A stretch of 64,000 nt of DNA from Euonymus europaeus (lineage: Eukaryota > Streptophyta > Magnoliopsida > Celastrales > Celastraceae), in the NCBI GenBank assembly GCA_963580455.1, contig OY756960.1:30129238-30193237 (forward strand). Reading direction: 5' to 3'. The stretch's first letter is position 1, and the number at the start of each line of letters is the position of its first letter. Positions 38,315 to 52,059 of the stretch are shown in pieces. A program made the position numbers and the translations under genes. The notes below the pieces were generated by a model. That model searched no databases. It had not been told where the DNA came from and saw only the letters and a program-made list of their open reading frames with translations.

Positions 38315-41300
38315 CATAGAAAGATAGATACAAAAGGAAAAGGGTGAACTGCATTGATATTTTCATTTCCAGTTGCATATAATTATGTTGTATGTCTAAG
38401 ACAAACATTATTTAGTAGCTCACCTCCATGCGGTAGCCAGCTCTTGAAGCACACATTGCACGGTAATAAGTGGAACACTTGCAGCATTGAGTGCATGAAC
38501 CATAAATTTGTTTACAAATAACGCAAATCTGGAGCTCATCAAAACACAGCATAATTTAAATGCATATGAATCAGATAAAAGAAAACCATAAATATATTCA
38601 GAATATAACTTGACATGACCAGTTGCATAACAATTCATTCTACCAGGAGATAGATAGTTTTCTTTTATCCAGAAGTGACACACACATGCACAAAAAAATA
38701 AAAAAAATAAAAAATATATATATCAACACACAATTCTAAACTTCAGTGTGTGAATTTATGTGGGAAGTACGAAATGTAACATAGGCTTTTAAACCGGAAA
38801 GCTGCACTGTGTGGTGAATAGAACAAACATCCTACCTTAACAAAAGAGTTTGATGCAATACTCAAGATCCCAACTGCAGGTTCCATCTTTTCATCACTTG
38901 CAAAACAAACTTCCAGTCGAAGCCAAGCGCATGTAGCATGAATCCACAATGTTTCAATGTCGGTTGATTTCAGTGCACCGCCTATCCAAGGAGGAAAAAA
39001 AAAAAGAAAAGAGAAAGAAGCTTAGATCAATGGACTCTGCAAAATAAATATGTAAACCAATTTAATGAATAATGTTTGTGCAGTAGTACCATCCATTAAC
39101 AATTCTCAGAATTTGAAGAAAAAAAATCCACAAAAACTCTTGAAATGAATTCTATAAAAATAGGGAGGAAAACTGTGATTAGATATGTGGGGAGGAAACT
39201 CTAGTGATATATTTTAGTAAATTTGCATCTAGAGGGCTCAGATCCAAAGAGAGGAAAAACTTTTGATGCAGATATAAATGAAAATAGCAGTAAAAAGGGT
39301 TTTTATTTATATAAAAAAAAAGGTTGGGGGGTAGGGGGTGGACATGCCTTTTACTGGACAAAGGCAACACTCCCTTTTGACATCAGGTGTTTCACATGCT
39401 TTGCAAACCCATGAAGTAAAATCTTTTACATTCCTTGCCCCGTAGCATTCTTGATGAACAGCTATTTGACATCTGACAGAGATTAGAAACATTCAATAAG
39501 TTCAGATACAAGTTCTAACTATGATAGAGGGCATATGTACTGGCAAATAACAATAATGTATTCAACAAAAAGCAGTGCACACGTCGACTGAATAAAAGGA
39601 TAATGCAAGGGAAAAACTCATTGGTCACATTAAAGAAATGGATGTAAATAGCTGGATTGTAATGGGACTTTTGGTACTCTAACAACTGTGCTACTTAATA
39701 CATCAAAAACACGGTCTAGGTGTCAAGACTAAGCGCAAAGCTTAGATGGCGCTACACGGAAGACTATCCAAACACCTGTTGCAGATAATTATTTTGTTGT
39801 CGTCCCAGTCTTCAACCCATCTACAAACAGCACATTGTTCAGTCGTCCATTTAGCATAAACTGGTTCATACTTTCTGTCATGATGAAAAATAGAGAAGGT
39901 GCTGTCAGAAGAATTAACATGGTGCAGCAAAGACATTCAATAACCACATTGCTGTGCATTTTGAGAAACATTAATTTTTAAGTTTGTCTAAGAAAGAGAA
40001 TATACCATGCAAAAATTTAAGCAACTTCTGCTTTCGCTCCTTTACAGAAGATCGTTTCGGAGGTTTGCTAGAAACAAGGGCATTTTCATGATATTCTGCC
40101 AACTGCAGCATCTGCGAAGCCAGACTGATTACCTAAAAGGTCACAAGGCAGCGACACAAAAATGAAGCAAATGGAACTCAATCCATCATTTGACCAAAGC
40201 GAACAAGATATGCCAAGAATAAAAAGGAGAGGATAGAATATTCCTTTTGCAATTATAAAATGCCAGCCAACCCTCTCAATTAAACTTTATGAATGAACAA
40301 GAAATATGCTCCTCCATGCTTATTGTCTAATACAATAGTGAAAATGCTGCAGACATAAAGAGTATTCATACAAAACAAATATTAAACAAAAATAAAAAGA
40401 GAAATCAATGGGATTTAACTTATATAGTTAGACAACCCGACCATAGGATTTATGCCAGCTGTAGAACATTCAATAGCTTTGACTACATAACTTAAAGGTG
40501 CTCATTAATGCGGGAAAATATAGTATTAGAAATATCATTTTGAATCAAAGACTTTAATTTTTAACTCTGCTAGTAAGAAAGGGTCCTAAGCCTGAATAAT
40601 AAAGACGAGCATAAAATTTCATGTTTTAATCTGTTATTATTAATCTAAGAAGCAAATATAACAAAATATAAAGAGAAACAAAGCCTGAAGACTGATGAGC
40701 AATATTGAAAATTAAATGATGAAGAGACAAATCAACTGTTGTACAAACCCCTTGTTCTAGTGGTTGCATGGAACCTTTCACCCGAACACTGGTCCTCCAA
40801 TTTCTCATTTTGGAGCCTGTATGTCGTTCCCATTCACTAAGTGCTTGCTTTTCCGATCCACAGCACCCACACTGGCATACAACTCTGAACAGAAAAATAT
40901 ATGCACAAACTTAAGAAAAGCCTTTGGATATCAAATACAAAAATGCTTTACCAAGTAAAGCAAGGGAGGAAACAAATGTCCACCCAATTAAATTAGACCA
41001 ACTGACAAAGAAAACAAAGAAAGACACCTAAGCTATTCAATGATGTGAACTAAATTCTGAAATGAAATTTTCTTTGTATATTTATAGAAAGACGAGGAAT
41101 AAAATTAAAATTTTCAAGTTAGCATGATCAAAGAACGATATTGCAATATTGTCTCGCACATGATAAACAATGAAATCTATGCACATGTGAAGCTTACAAG
41201 TGGAGGCTGGGAAACACTTTTAGTGATCAAATTTTCCAATTACAGCAATTCGGAACATACCTGCATATAATTCGACCTTCCCCTAGTAAAATAAAACCAA

Positions 41301-43774
41301 GAAAGAAATGCAGTCAGCTTTATTGGATTGCCCATTGTTTCAAATCCTAAATAGTATCAAGAGTTTTTATGACTAGATGCTATTTTAATATTTATCTGAT
41401 AACACTATGAGAGCGTCACACTTTATTCCTTTACTGATGCAAGGAGTGTGACATACCAACGGCTTCGCCTTTTAATCCTTCAATCAAGAAAAATTCTAAT
41501 ATGGCATAGACATTGTTCTTATGGAATCCAGCACATGCACCCTTTAGAACTTTTATTTTTTGGCCATGTTTCCAAGATATCCCCTTCCTCTTCAATATCC
41601 TGTGCACCCTTACAACTGAAACTCGCAAAAGGCAGGGGATCAAACAATTAGATGAGAAACTCTGCAACATGAGAAAATAATAGAGAAAGCTGCATAAAAA
41701 TTAAAATTTCTGTAACAAGAAGTTGATTGAGCAATTTTTGTGTCATAGAATGAAGGTAAACGAAAATTTTTATAGTTGTTTGAGCTATATTTGATGAAAT
41801 TTTTACAGTTGTTCTTAATGAAAATTATTTGCAAGGTTTAACATAAATAATGGAGAATGACTCGATCAACTTAAAAACGTTGGGTCCAAGATCTAAACCG
41901 AACATGTATATCATCAGTTAACACCTACCATCAGAAGAAATGCCAAGTGACTCTTTGTTGGCAGGACAGATTACATGAACTGGCTGATCCTCTCCAGAGT
42001 CAATTTCCTGATCATAATACTCATGCATCTGAAGGATCCAATCTTGATACTCCCTTTCCAGTTTCACAGGAGTTACCATTTTCCCACCTCGATAAGTTTT
42101 AAGAGTGATTTCTACATACATAAAACTTAAAAATCAAAAAAACACAAATGAACAATAAAGTAGTTTTATAGTTATAATTGACATTGAAGTGTCACCTTTT
42201 TCTTTCTCAAGAGGTTTACTGCCAAAATTCTTCAGTGCCATTGTAAAAGGACTGTGATGTGCTAAGTCAGTCTGTGAAATTAAACTGATTTCTAATCATT
42301 ATCGGAGTTATATATTAATTTATCTAGATGAACCCAGGCTTTTAATCTACTAATAACAACATAGAAGAAATACAAGGAGATCAGGTGACTAGCAGCAATC
42401 ACCTGCATAGACTAGTATCAGACCAATGCAAAGAAAGAAAACCAGGGTACTGAAAAACAGCTGCTGATAATGTTATGTATGTGCCCTTAAGTTGGCCCAC
42501 CTAAACTTGAGGATGTAAGCCGGTGCATATTTAAAAATAAAACATATGCCCCAGCTGGTCATATAAAAAAAGCCCATGAAAATTCTACGTATATTGTTTT
42601 CTGTATTTCCAAGCACCATTGCCCATGTAGGCTCTTTGCAACCTCCTGTCATTTTATCTCTGCCCCATGGGTCTATAAACACTGCTTATACACAGAAATT
42701 GATAAATAATTTGGAAACATATTGTTTATGGGCAACTCATTTGAAAGGTTTGCATAATTCTTTCCTTCCAGCTTTTACTTTGGGTGATTCACTTGTTCAA
42801 GGTTCTCTTTCTGTAATGCTGGAAACAAGAGTACATAAATAGAGTAGAACCAATTACTTTCTAAGCATATGTTAAAAGTACCACGACCTGGAGAATTTTT
42901 TTAAATTGTATGTTGTACCCATCATAACTAAGAAATTTCCTTACCTTAGAAGGTGTAGGATTGAAACCAGCATCAGTTTCTGCAAACCAAAATAGCAGAG
43001 CTCAACAATATCTCACCACCATCAGCCCTCAATTCCCACAACCCAAAACCACCAGAAAATAAAACAGTTTTTGACATCTAGTTCTTCTCTATGCAATTAG
43101 CTTACCAATGAAACATTTAACTCTTAAGAAACATCGCTTCAGCAACTGAGCCCTATCGCCTTTTTTTTGCCTACATTCCATAAAAGGAAGCCATGCCTGT
43201 GATGAAGCAGAAATAACAGCAAGAATGAAAAGCTAGGGATAATTGGCGGTCTAGAGGCATTTAAAAGTACAGAAAGAATGAATTATGGTCTAGAGTCATC
43301 TAAAAGTACAAATAAAACTCTGTTATAAACAAACTAAAAGCAATAGAATGTTCCAAAAGTTCGCACAGCATGAACTATCTAAAAAGGGTTTTTTTCTGAG
43401 ACTATATTCAAGGTCCCCATTTTCGGTTGCTAAAGCTGTCTGAAATCCATTGTATACTTGTTAGACTAGATGAAAAGCTAAGGCAGAAAAATAAAATCAA
43501 GTTAGACTCAAGCCATCCAACTCCAACTGAAATTAATACCATGAAGTAGATCTTGAGGCAAGCAAAACTCCCTTTCAGGTATATGTTGCTATTTTTATAT
43601 GCATTTATAATATTAGAGGGCGAAACATAGAACTACAGCAGAAGTTTCCTATTCAAAAGAAAACAAAGAAGTGACTACTGGAGAGAGAGTGGGTGGTCAA
43701 CAGCTTATCAAACCAGGACAATATCATCGTGAACTAGAGATGGCAGCTTGTTCAAGTTAACATGATACTTTTTT

Positions 43775-44650
43775 TCATTGATCAATGAGGAGAATTTTAT
43801 TAAGTGAGTGTAACAAGAAAAGGCACTAGTCCCACAAGCACGGATCTAGGTCAATAGGCTTAAAACAAACAACAGGAAACTGAAAATTAACCAACAAGCT
43901 GGTTAATCAATACAACTGATGAGATCAATACATGAAAGCAAGGAAGGACTTAAAACAACAAAACAAACAAAGCTGCAGAATCCAGAGGAGAATACTAATA
44001 GGTAGGAGAAGACAAAAATTCCACTTGAAAGAAGATGAAACAGCAGCCCATCTACCAAGAGGACCATCAAAGAGACCAAAAATCAGCAGCGCCTTCCAAT
44101 TCTATGATATGCATCAAAACAAATTTTGGAGCCACAACCAGAATCAACACCAAGAAACCAAAAAACTAAGGATATGCATCAAAGCTGGCCAAAAACAAGA
44201 GGAAGCCGCAGCAGAATCAGCACAGCAACAACAAGTCCCGAAAAAGTGTTACTTTTTCATGGCAATAATTTCGACGCAAGAGCATTTCATCAAATGAGAA
44301 TTAAAGCCACATCCATTGGAGCACAGGCCTAAAGCAGATGCGAGAATGCCAATCCAAATCAAAGAATATTGAGGACCACTTCTTCAAAAAATGAGGCAAA
44401 AACTCCAATAGCCAGGAAGCCTCTAAACCCAAGCCTCCATGGCAAGAAAAGATCAACCCGCCAGCAAAGAACAACAGAAAGAGATTAAAAGAAGAACCAG
44501 CCTCCGTTCCGACTCAAATATTTGAAGATTAAGGGATGACAGGGACTTAAACTTTCTTCCTACTTGCAAAATTTCCGCTGCTCTACAAAGCCTCAAATTG
44601 CTAAAGATTCCCAACCAAGTAATGACACTCCCAGTTTCCCCTACTTTGCA
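43775..44650 (-). mobile_element. Possible non-LTR retroelement 3' fragment in an intron
   Basis: Read on the minus strand, the segment ends CTTAATAAAATTCTCCTCAT, then GATCAATG and a short A-run (near 43775-43795). This is the style of plant LINE or mRNA-derived 3' ends. The preceding sequence lacks clear reverse-transcriptase similarity, so the call is weak. It lies in the large intron between GMI1-like exons 44759 and 43196. Confidence 0.25.
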
Positions 44651-45789
44651 CTCGTGTCTATCCGTGATACTTAATCACAGAATTGAATATAACAAATAAG
44701 ACTTGAAATTTTATCGTATAAAAAAGTAGTTCCTTTATGGAACAAGATACAAAATTACCCAGCGAGCATCTGGAAGTAGACGACCAAGCCGACGGCTAGA
44801 GACACGACTAAAGGTTTCATATCTTTCTGTAGTCCCACATCCTTCAGCTTCCAACTTCTCCAAGATTCTCTCAATGTTCTCTTTTCCCTGCAGTAGAGGG
44901 GCAATCTTAAACAATACCATCGAAGAGAAAATAAGAGAAAAAAATAAAGTTTTACATGCTATCCTCATACCCCAACAATAGGAAAATACACAAATCGAAG
45001 CCGTGCATTAGCTTCTAGAGATGTCCCTGAACCATAAATATATATAACAAATAAATGATCCTTTGTTGCGCTCATATCGAATGCCAATATTACCAAAAAC
45101 AAATAAAAAATACACATATGGGAACAATTATATCATTCATGAAAAAACAATTGATAAAGATAACAAAGGGAGAGTTCTCATTTGCGTGGACTTCTTGCAA
45201 TACCGTTTTCTTGTGTGAAGGACAAATTAAGCTGAAATGTAAACTCTGGACCATTGCAGGAATGCAAGTTGGTGATAGCAACCTCCCCACCTTCAATTTC
45301 TGCCAAATCAACTCCATTGACCTGAAATGGCACAATATTACTTTTCTAGTCTTGGTGTCATCAAAATTTCTGGCACACTAGGGAAATGGAAATAACCACT
45401 GATAAATTACAGGAAATTGGAAGTTGAAACTTGAACATATAAATTAGAATGTGTCAATGTGAATCATTATTTTTTTCAGATATTATTATCATTTTATTTT
45501 TATCTACAGTTTTGAACATAAATAAATGAAATTGTACAATTCAAGCACAATAAATTGCAAACCTGAAACTCAATAGGTCTACTGGTCTTCCCTGTGTTGG
45601 AAACTTCATCACACTGTACATCAATAATACAAAACATAAGAAGATATGCTCTCTTTTTCCCACAGGGAGAGGGGGAGAGCCAATAAGGATTTTGTCAGTC
45701 GTGAGTTGCAAATTCGACAGTGTTTAGGAAAAAAATTCTAATGGTCCATCATGGTAATTTTATTTATTTCTTTTTTTGAATAGAAAAAT

Positions 45790-45945
45790 TTTATTAACGT
45801 GCATCCTAGAGGTCACAAAACCCAATTCACTAAAACAATCTCTCCACATATGATATGGGAGAAAAGTTTGCATACATCATTCTCTGACCCCGACCATTGC
45901 ACGAGTCTTGTGCACAGAGTTGTTTACCATTTTTTCAAAGGCTGC
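45790..45945 (+). mobile_element. SINE-like fragment, copy 1
   Basis: Contains CACATATGATATGGGAG, TTTGCATACATCATTC, CTGACCCCGACCATTGC and CTTGTGCACAGAGTTGTTTA in an order shared with the segment at about 46470-46570. It resembles the tRNA-derived Au-type SINE tail (CTGCGTACATC...CCCCA...). It lies in an intron of the GMI1-like relic. Confidence 0.4.
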
Positions 45946-46449
45946 AAGTGCAGCCCAAGAGAAAGCATTACCAAAATTTTCCATCATGGCAATGACCATG
46001 CTCCCATCAAATTCAGACTTCCCTGAACATGTGTACAAGAACCCATTCTTCTAAAGATATATCAGCTCTTATTAAGATGTGAACGAATCAGCAAAACAAT
46101 TAAGTACCACCAAGAGAAGTAATCTTTTCTATATAATAAAGCATGAAAAGATAATAAACCATAGAACACACCTGAATATATGGAAAATAAATATCCTTCA
46201 GCTTGCATTGGAGTTGAGACATGTCCAAGAATTTCATTTTAGGCTCCAGTATCTCTACCTACAACGTATATCGAAAAATAAAATAAAGTAAAAGTAGTTA
46301 TTTATCTCCTCTCTAAAAGCACAGGCTTTTAAAAACAGTTACAGTATTTTGATGTGTTTTCTTGAGTGTGTAAAGATTGACAATTGTAATTTTTTAGTAT
46401 TAAATGTTTGACATGTGTTATTCAATGAATTAAAAAATAGACAGACTCT

Positions 46450-46572
46450 GATATAATATCCCCGAAAAACAACATTTCCACATATTATGTGGAGATAACA
46501 TCTGCGTACATCTTGCTTGTCTGCAACCCACCACTGCGACAGCCCTGTGCTGAGTGACTGACTGTTGTTTAA
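46450..46572 (+). mobile_element. SINE-like fragment, copy 2
   Basis: Contains CACATATTATGTGGAG, ATCTGCGTACATCTTGC, CTGCAACCCACCACTGCGAC and CCTGTGCTGAGTGACTG. Same order as copy 1 at 45790-45945 and similar to plant Au-type SINE 3' regions. It is followed by a T-rich tail and the AT microsatellite. Confidence 0.45.
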
Positions 46573-46573
46573 A

Positions 46574-46605
<32 letters not shown>

Positions 46606-48010
46606 ATTTATGGAAAAAGTTAGAATCCTAATGTAATTGAAATACAATTTTTTATACTCAAATATATGATACCTTCAAGTACTCTTTTTTTTTCATGAGT
46701 TGTTAGTTAGTTATTCATAAACAAATTTGATAAAATAGTAATACTCAAAAGTTAAAAACACAAATTTAAACTGCAAATTATCATGATGTATGATGTCAAA
46801 AAGAAAAAGAAAAAGCGAGAGAGAAAGAGGGACATAGAAAATATGACCCACAAATTTACATACTTTTCTAATGTCGAAATACAATCTTATTTAAGCCGGT
46901 TTAATACCATTGTTTCTAAAATAAAATATTTAATAAAATTTCTTTAGTTTCTAATTTTCTTGATAAATGATAACCTCTATAGTTTCCTGGTACAAGACCT
47001 TCATATAATGTTTTAAGCTTTTAAGGAGGATCAAAAGATCTGATATAAAGAACGAATATATTCTACCTTCGTAAAGCTTCCGTGGGGTGACTTTCTAATT
47101 TCATCTTGTTTGGCATTCCTGATGCTGCCATCAGTCTAAAACAGAAGAGAAAAGATAGATTTATGCCAGAAATTAATGCACCCCTGCTGGAAGTAAAAGG
47201 AGCAGGAAAGAAGTTCATTGTTAATTAAAGGAAAATTAAAAGTTGAGATTACTTATTAGTTATTACCCTCCAAGTTAATTCTGAACTACAGTTGTTTAGC
47301 AAAGCCTCTCTCTCAAGATGCAATGTATGAACTTTCTTGGAGTCTTTAGTCTTGGAGGAAACTAGAGCACGCCTACAAAGATCCAGTAAAATTGTAAGCT
47401 CTGATATTGATAAAGGCATCAATCAAGTTATGTGGGCTCATTTATCTGGAGGGATAAAGGCCTTACCTCCCTAAATGCATAGAAGCAATAGGCCCTCCAT
47501 ACCCAAACATGCCAAAAAAAAGGCTGCATCATAACAAGAAATCTAATATGAAGCAGAAACAGTATCTACCTTCAATATTCATGTGGGGTCTATGTTGATA
47601 TCTCCAGTAAAAGTAACATATTTTTTGCTTTTGACAATCAAAACAAGTCCAGTCCAGTCTAGAAAGAATGATGGAAGAATTTGTCTAAGAATTTTTGGTC
47701 TAAATTGGTGCTTGTAAAATATTCCAATCATCATGCTTTGGAATGAACATGAGAACGGGCAATGCTTAAACATGATTTCTAATGAATCACAAGTAGAGTT
47801 GAGATTGCATACCATTGAGAAGCATAACAAACTAATTTATTCTGTTAATTTGAATAAAAAGACATAAAATGATAAAAATTGAGAATTTACTCGAAATCCA
47901 ACATTACCATCAGGTATGGAGGCTTGCCACCTATTGCCATCTTCTTTGATGATCTGTGAAGTGAAGCACCCATCTTGCCCCTGAATTGAATGAATAAAAG
48001 TAAAAAATAA

Positions 48011-48276
48011 AGGTGAAAAATCAAATGCAGGTGCTCCTAATATGAAATATAAGGGTTCAATATTATTGATTATACATGAGTGTGCCTGTGCATGTGTGAA
48101 GCATCACATATGTGCCTATGCATGATAATATTAGCAAAAAGAATAGGTGAAAATCAAATATGGGTGGTCCTAAAATGAAATATATGAGCATGTTATACAT
48201 GAGTTTGCCTATGCATCAGTGATTCAGTGCATGTGTGAAGCATCACACATGTGCCTGCACATGATAATTCTAGTAA
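48011..48276. repeat. ~130-bp imperfect tandem duplication
   Basis: The units at about 48011-48138 and 48143-48276 share AGGTGAAAA(A)TCAAAT, CATGTGTGAAGCATCACA, ATGTGCCT and GCATGATAAT/GCACATGATAAT in order. They lie in the intron between GMI1-like exons 48844 and 47980. Confidence 0.75.
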
Positions 48277-51200
48277 AGTAAGATCCATCTCTCACTTGCA
48301 CAAGAATTAGAAAAACATTTATCTCCCTTAACAACTTATGGTATTAAAACAAACTTTTATCTTCGTCAGCAATGTTTTGAAACATGATGGATGTATAGAT
48401 TACCTTAGTCTCCTACACTAAGGTTCCAGATAAACAGTACATCTAGTGGGACAAAAAGGGATGTGTCAGGAAGTTAGTAGTTTTCCTGACATTTGACAAC
48501 TTCCCACCAGTTTTTCTAAAAGAATATCCCCAAAGACAGATGGACATTATTTATCATACAGATTAAAGAAAACATTGGGAAAAAAGTTTAAAAAAAGGAG
48601 CTGCTATATGAGCATCCAGTTCATATGCTTTCGAAGGAACAAATCAACAATAACATTTCACAAGACTATGCAAGTATCATTTTGCACTTCAAAATTGTAA
48701 CCACGAAATTGACTTTCCCTATTCTGGGGAGATGAAAAGTTAGAAAACCACTACTCCAAGCTCTTCCATATTAACAAAAATGGACTGCACAATATGTGAT
48801 CTTCAACAACTAAGAAAGTTACATTCTGGCACTATACACATACCAGTTCACTATAGATTTTTCGTCACTACTATCCATTCCAGGACCAGAGTCATATATT
48901 GAAAGCCTATTCTTGAGGATATCCACACTGAAAATACATTTTGACAATAATATCAGAGTGTCGGTTAAAGACGCAATAAAAGAAAAATAGCAGAAAAAAA
49001 TGGCAACAGAAATGACTGAGTTACAAAGCATATGAGTCATCCTCCAACATAACAAAAATGTAGACTACAGCTACAGCCAAATTTTCTATGAAATATTGGC
49101 GCCCAAAATGTCTTCCCATGTAACATCTGGAGCATACAAGGAGCCAAGGACACACTGGCACATTGGAAAATTTACCGATGCCAAGTGAGAACATCCAAAA
49201 GGCCTATACAATGAAATCGGCATTTGTTGAAGTGGAATAACAAGAAGTCGTATTTAATAAATCAAATTTTGCATATGCATAGTTCCATTGGCATGTGATA
49301 CTGACATGCTTAAGCCAGACACCGTAGTTAGTAGAAATAATGAATCTCTGCCTTGGATAAGGACAAAGTTTGGACCATTTCTCAATTCGTGGCATTATGC
49401 ATATCAAAGGCAGGGGTCACACTTATCTATGATGTGTTGTTCAAAATCTGAGCTACAATGGAAGTTATCCCAAGAATGTCACTTAAATACCACATTATTT
49501 CCTACCTGATCAGTCTCCTATCATTTGCACCATTATACCATACTGCCTGCAGGGAATTATCCTAAGAAATGGGCAGCAAAGCCAAAGTATCAGTGCCTCA
49601 ATGAAAACAAACAGAAGTACATAAACAAATCCTCTTTCCCAACAGTATGAGACAACTTACTATCAAATCTGCAAGTGCAGTTTCAAAAGTGTATTCCTCA
49701 GGTAGCTCTGTTAATAATTCAGTGTGGGGAGTCAAATCCCACATATTCTGCAAACAAGACAATTCACTACAACTTTATTTACGAGCTCTTTATCAAGTTG
49801 AGATAAGAGGCATCCAAAAGTCTGAAACACAAACTGGTCACCTCAAAAGTTTCTGCAACCTCAGAAGACCCATCCTGACTCAGTATCAAAACAAGTAGAA
49901 CACAATGTAAGCAAACCCTCACGTCCAAAAAAATCTTAAAAGTCATGCCTTTTCAATTTCATTGTTTGGAAAAGAAAAAATGGGCATGAAAATAGGATAT
50001 CAATCATCAGTGCAATGTTACTCACATAGAGCCGCAATATGTGGCACTTGTGAGGCTTGAAGTTTATGAACTTCATCACATTTCTTATTTTATTGTCATT
50101 TGCATCCTCTAGAAATATACATCCATCTCTCCAACTTATATGTCTTCTCTGTTTCTCCAAGGCCGACAATGGATGATCTCGATGATACTCATCTTTCACC
50201 AAACCAAGGAAGTCTGCAATGGGCATTTCATCTTTAGGGTCACGAATGGTTAACCCTATACTTGTCCCATTAGGTAATAGAATCTTAAACCTATAAATCT
50301 TGTTGATGGCATCATCAGTGACAACAAGTTGTCTCTTTTTAACTCTCCCATGAGCCATCATCGGTTCATTTTCATGGTCAAGCATCACAAGTTCCCTCTT
50401 TCTAACTGTGCTTGTTGATTTCATACCTGCCAATGTCACGAGACTGTAAAACAGGGACAAAAATATTTAAAAAATGGTCAAAAGGCATTCCAAAGGTAAT
50501 TGGAAACTGAGAAAAGTGTCAAGCAATAAAACTCTTTGTGGGGAGTTTATCAGTCTTAAGTAGCACTGAAATACAAAATAAACAGGAAAGAACACAGATT
50601 TTAAAGCAAAAATCTTTAAAACAAATAAAATTCCAAATCGTGCAAAAACCAATTTGACTGCAACCTAAAGTATAATAATTTCCCTTTTCTTTGTAAAACT
50701 GTATGATGCAAATACAAACATATGGAAAAGAAAACATAGAAACTAAACTGAAAGAGAAATGACTTCACGGGTATTCTACATACATTGTCAGCGGAATGGG
50801 AGGATAGATAAAGAAATACCAATATTTAACAGGCCCACGAGGAGGAAAGAAGGAGAGGCAGGAACATGCATACATAAAAACTAAAAACTTCTCATGTTAT
50901 TTTTCAAATTTAGACAACATAGAGCTACAACTCATGACAAAGAAGACACCACATGGTCGGAATAACAATGAAAACCCAGTTCTCCAAAGAAGCATTTCAG
51001 GGCAAAATCAAAATCTAATAAAAAAGTCAAAAAAATGAACAAGTATCTTTGGAAACGTCTCTATCCATCCTCAATAGACTCGATATAACTAAAAACAGTA
51101 AGCAACGACACTTTTATCAGTCATTGAAGAATATAGTTACAAAATACGTCTACGAGACTCGCATTTACACACAAACTACATCCGTTCTTGGTGAAAACGA

Positions 51201-52059
51201 TAAACAACGTATATTAGCCAAGACCACCACATACTTTTAAGAAGACAAATGAGATTTCGCTTCTTCATCTTAGAAGAAAATACAGACCAGAGTAGTTTCT
51301 GTAAATCTACTTTTGACCAAAAGAAGCAACAAGAAGTCCGTTTTCTACACAAAAATAGCAACTATATCTCACAGTATGTTAACAACACACTGACACTCTG
51401 TTTCCGTTTTTCAGAAAATATCAATACCTGTTCAACTACTCACGGAGAGTAGTCTAGAGAGAAAGAGAGAAGCCTAAGAGACAAAGTTTAGGAAATGAGG
51501 CTTGAAGGAAGGGAGGGCAAAAGACGCATTGTTTTCAGAGAGCAAGAAAGGCGTCGTCTTTGTATTTGCAATGCCGGGTTTACGATGGCTACCATGCGCC
51601 AATAGCAACTATATCCAGGTATCGCATAAGATAAATCAATCTTCCCCACTTCAAAACAACTCCATTTGTCAACAATTTTACGAATTAAACACTGAAAATC
51701 AACATCCGACCCAAGCATAACAGGAAAGACTTGTGAAGAATTCTTAATCATTAGAAAAACACCCTCAGCCATAACAACCAATTCAATGATAACAAAAATC
51801 CCCTCACAGTGTATTACCAATGTATTATAACAGTATCAACGACACAAAACTTCAACGCACTTCCCTGCAAAATGACAGAAACCTAACTTCAACAGTCACA
51901 AAACCTATTTGATTCAAATAACAAAATAGCAGAACTGAAAAAATAAAAAAACAACAAATACATGCAAAACAGAAACAAAAGAATAATAACGAAAAAATGA
52001 ACAATAATCAACAACAGATTAATGCACAAACAAACCTTCAAAAATCATCTGCAGAATCG

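Larger units (their letters stand above)
37098..40884 (-). pseudogene. C-terminal PHD cassette of an ATX3/4/5-type trithorax methyltransferase, SET domain truncated
   Basis: Exons in transcript order: 40749-40884, 40006-40111, 39776-39874, 39348-39472, 38836-38981, 38424-38528, 38096-38159, 37740-37953, 37504-37590, 37240-37296, 37098-37151. They encode, in order, the zinc-binding CGCCGSEKQALSEWERHTG; a PHD finger (CAVCRWVEDWDDNKIIICNR, CQIAVHQECYG, WVCKACE); and an extended PHD (CCLCPVKG, WIHATCAWLRLEVCF, ICVICKQIYGSCTQCC, YYRAMCASRAG). Then follow QTPLGVFSAK, SAARCRVFKR, RTEEDAIAHRV and FSSFRERLHHLH. ATX3/4/5 proteins methylate histone H3 through a SET domain after this. Here SET stops after NDRVCFGRSGIHGWG (about 37098), with no catalytic NHS or GxG motifs downstream. 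Defects: a one-base deletion at the start of the KYEPVYAKW exon (39874), a one-base deletion in an A-run (38141-38146; LHCLEK), a GC donor at 39347 and a lost GT donor at 37239. The PWWP-containing N-terminus is replaced by the GMI1-like exons upstream. Confidence 0.85.

Noticed and set aside
43932..44297. 121-codon plus-strand frame rich in Gln/Lys
   Set aside because: Lies in an intron of the minus-strand relic inside a probable retroelement tail; low-complexity, no family resemblance.
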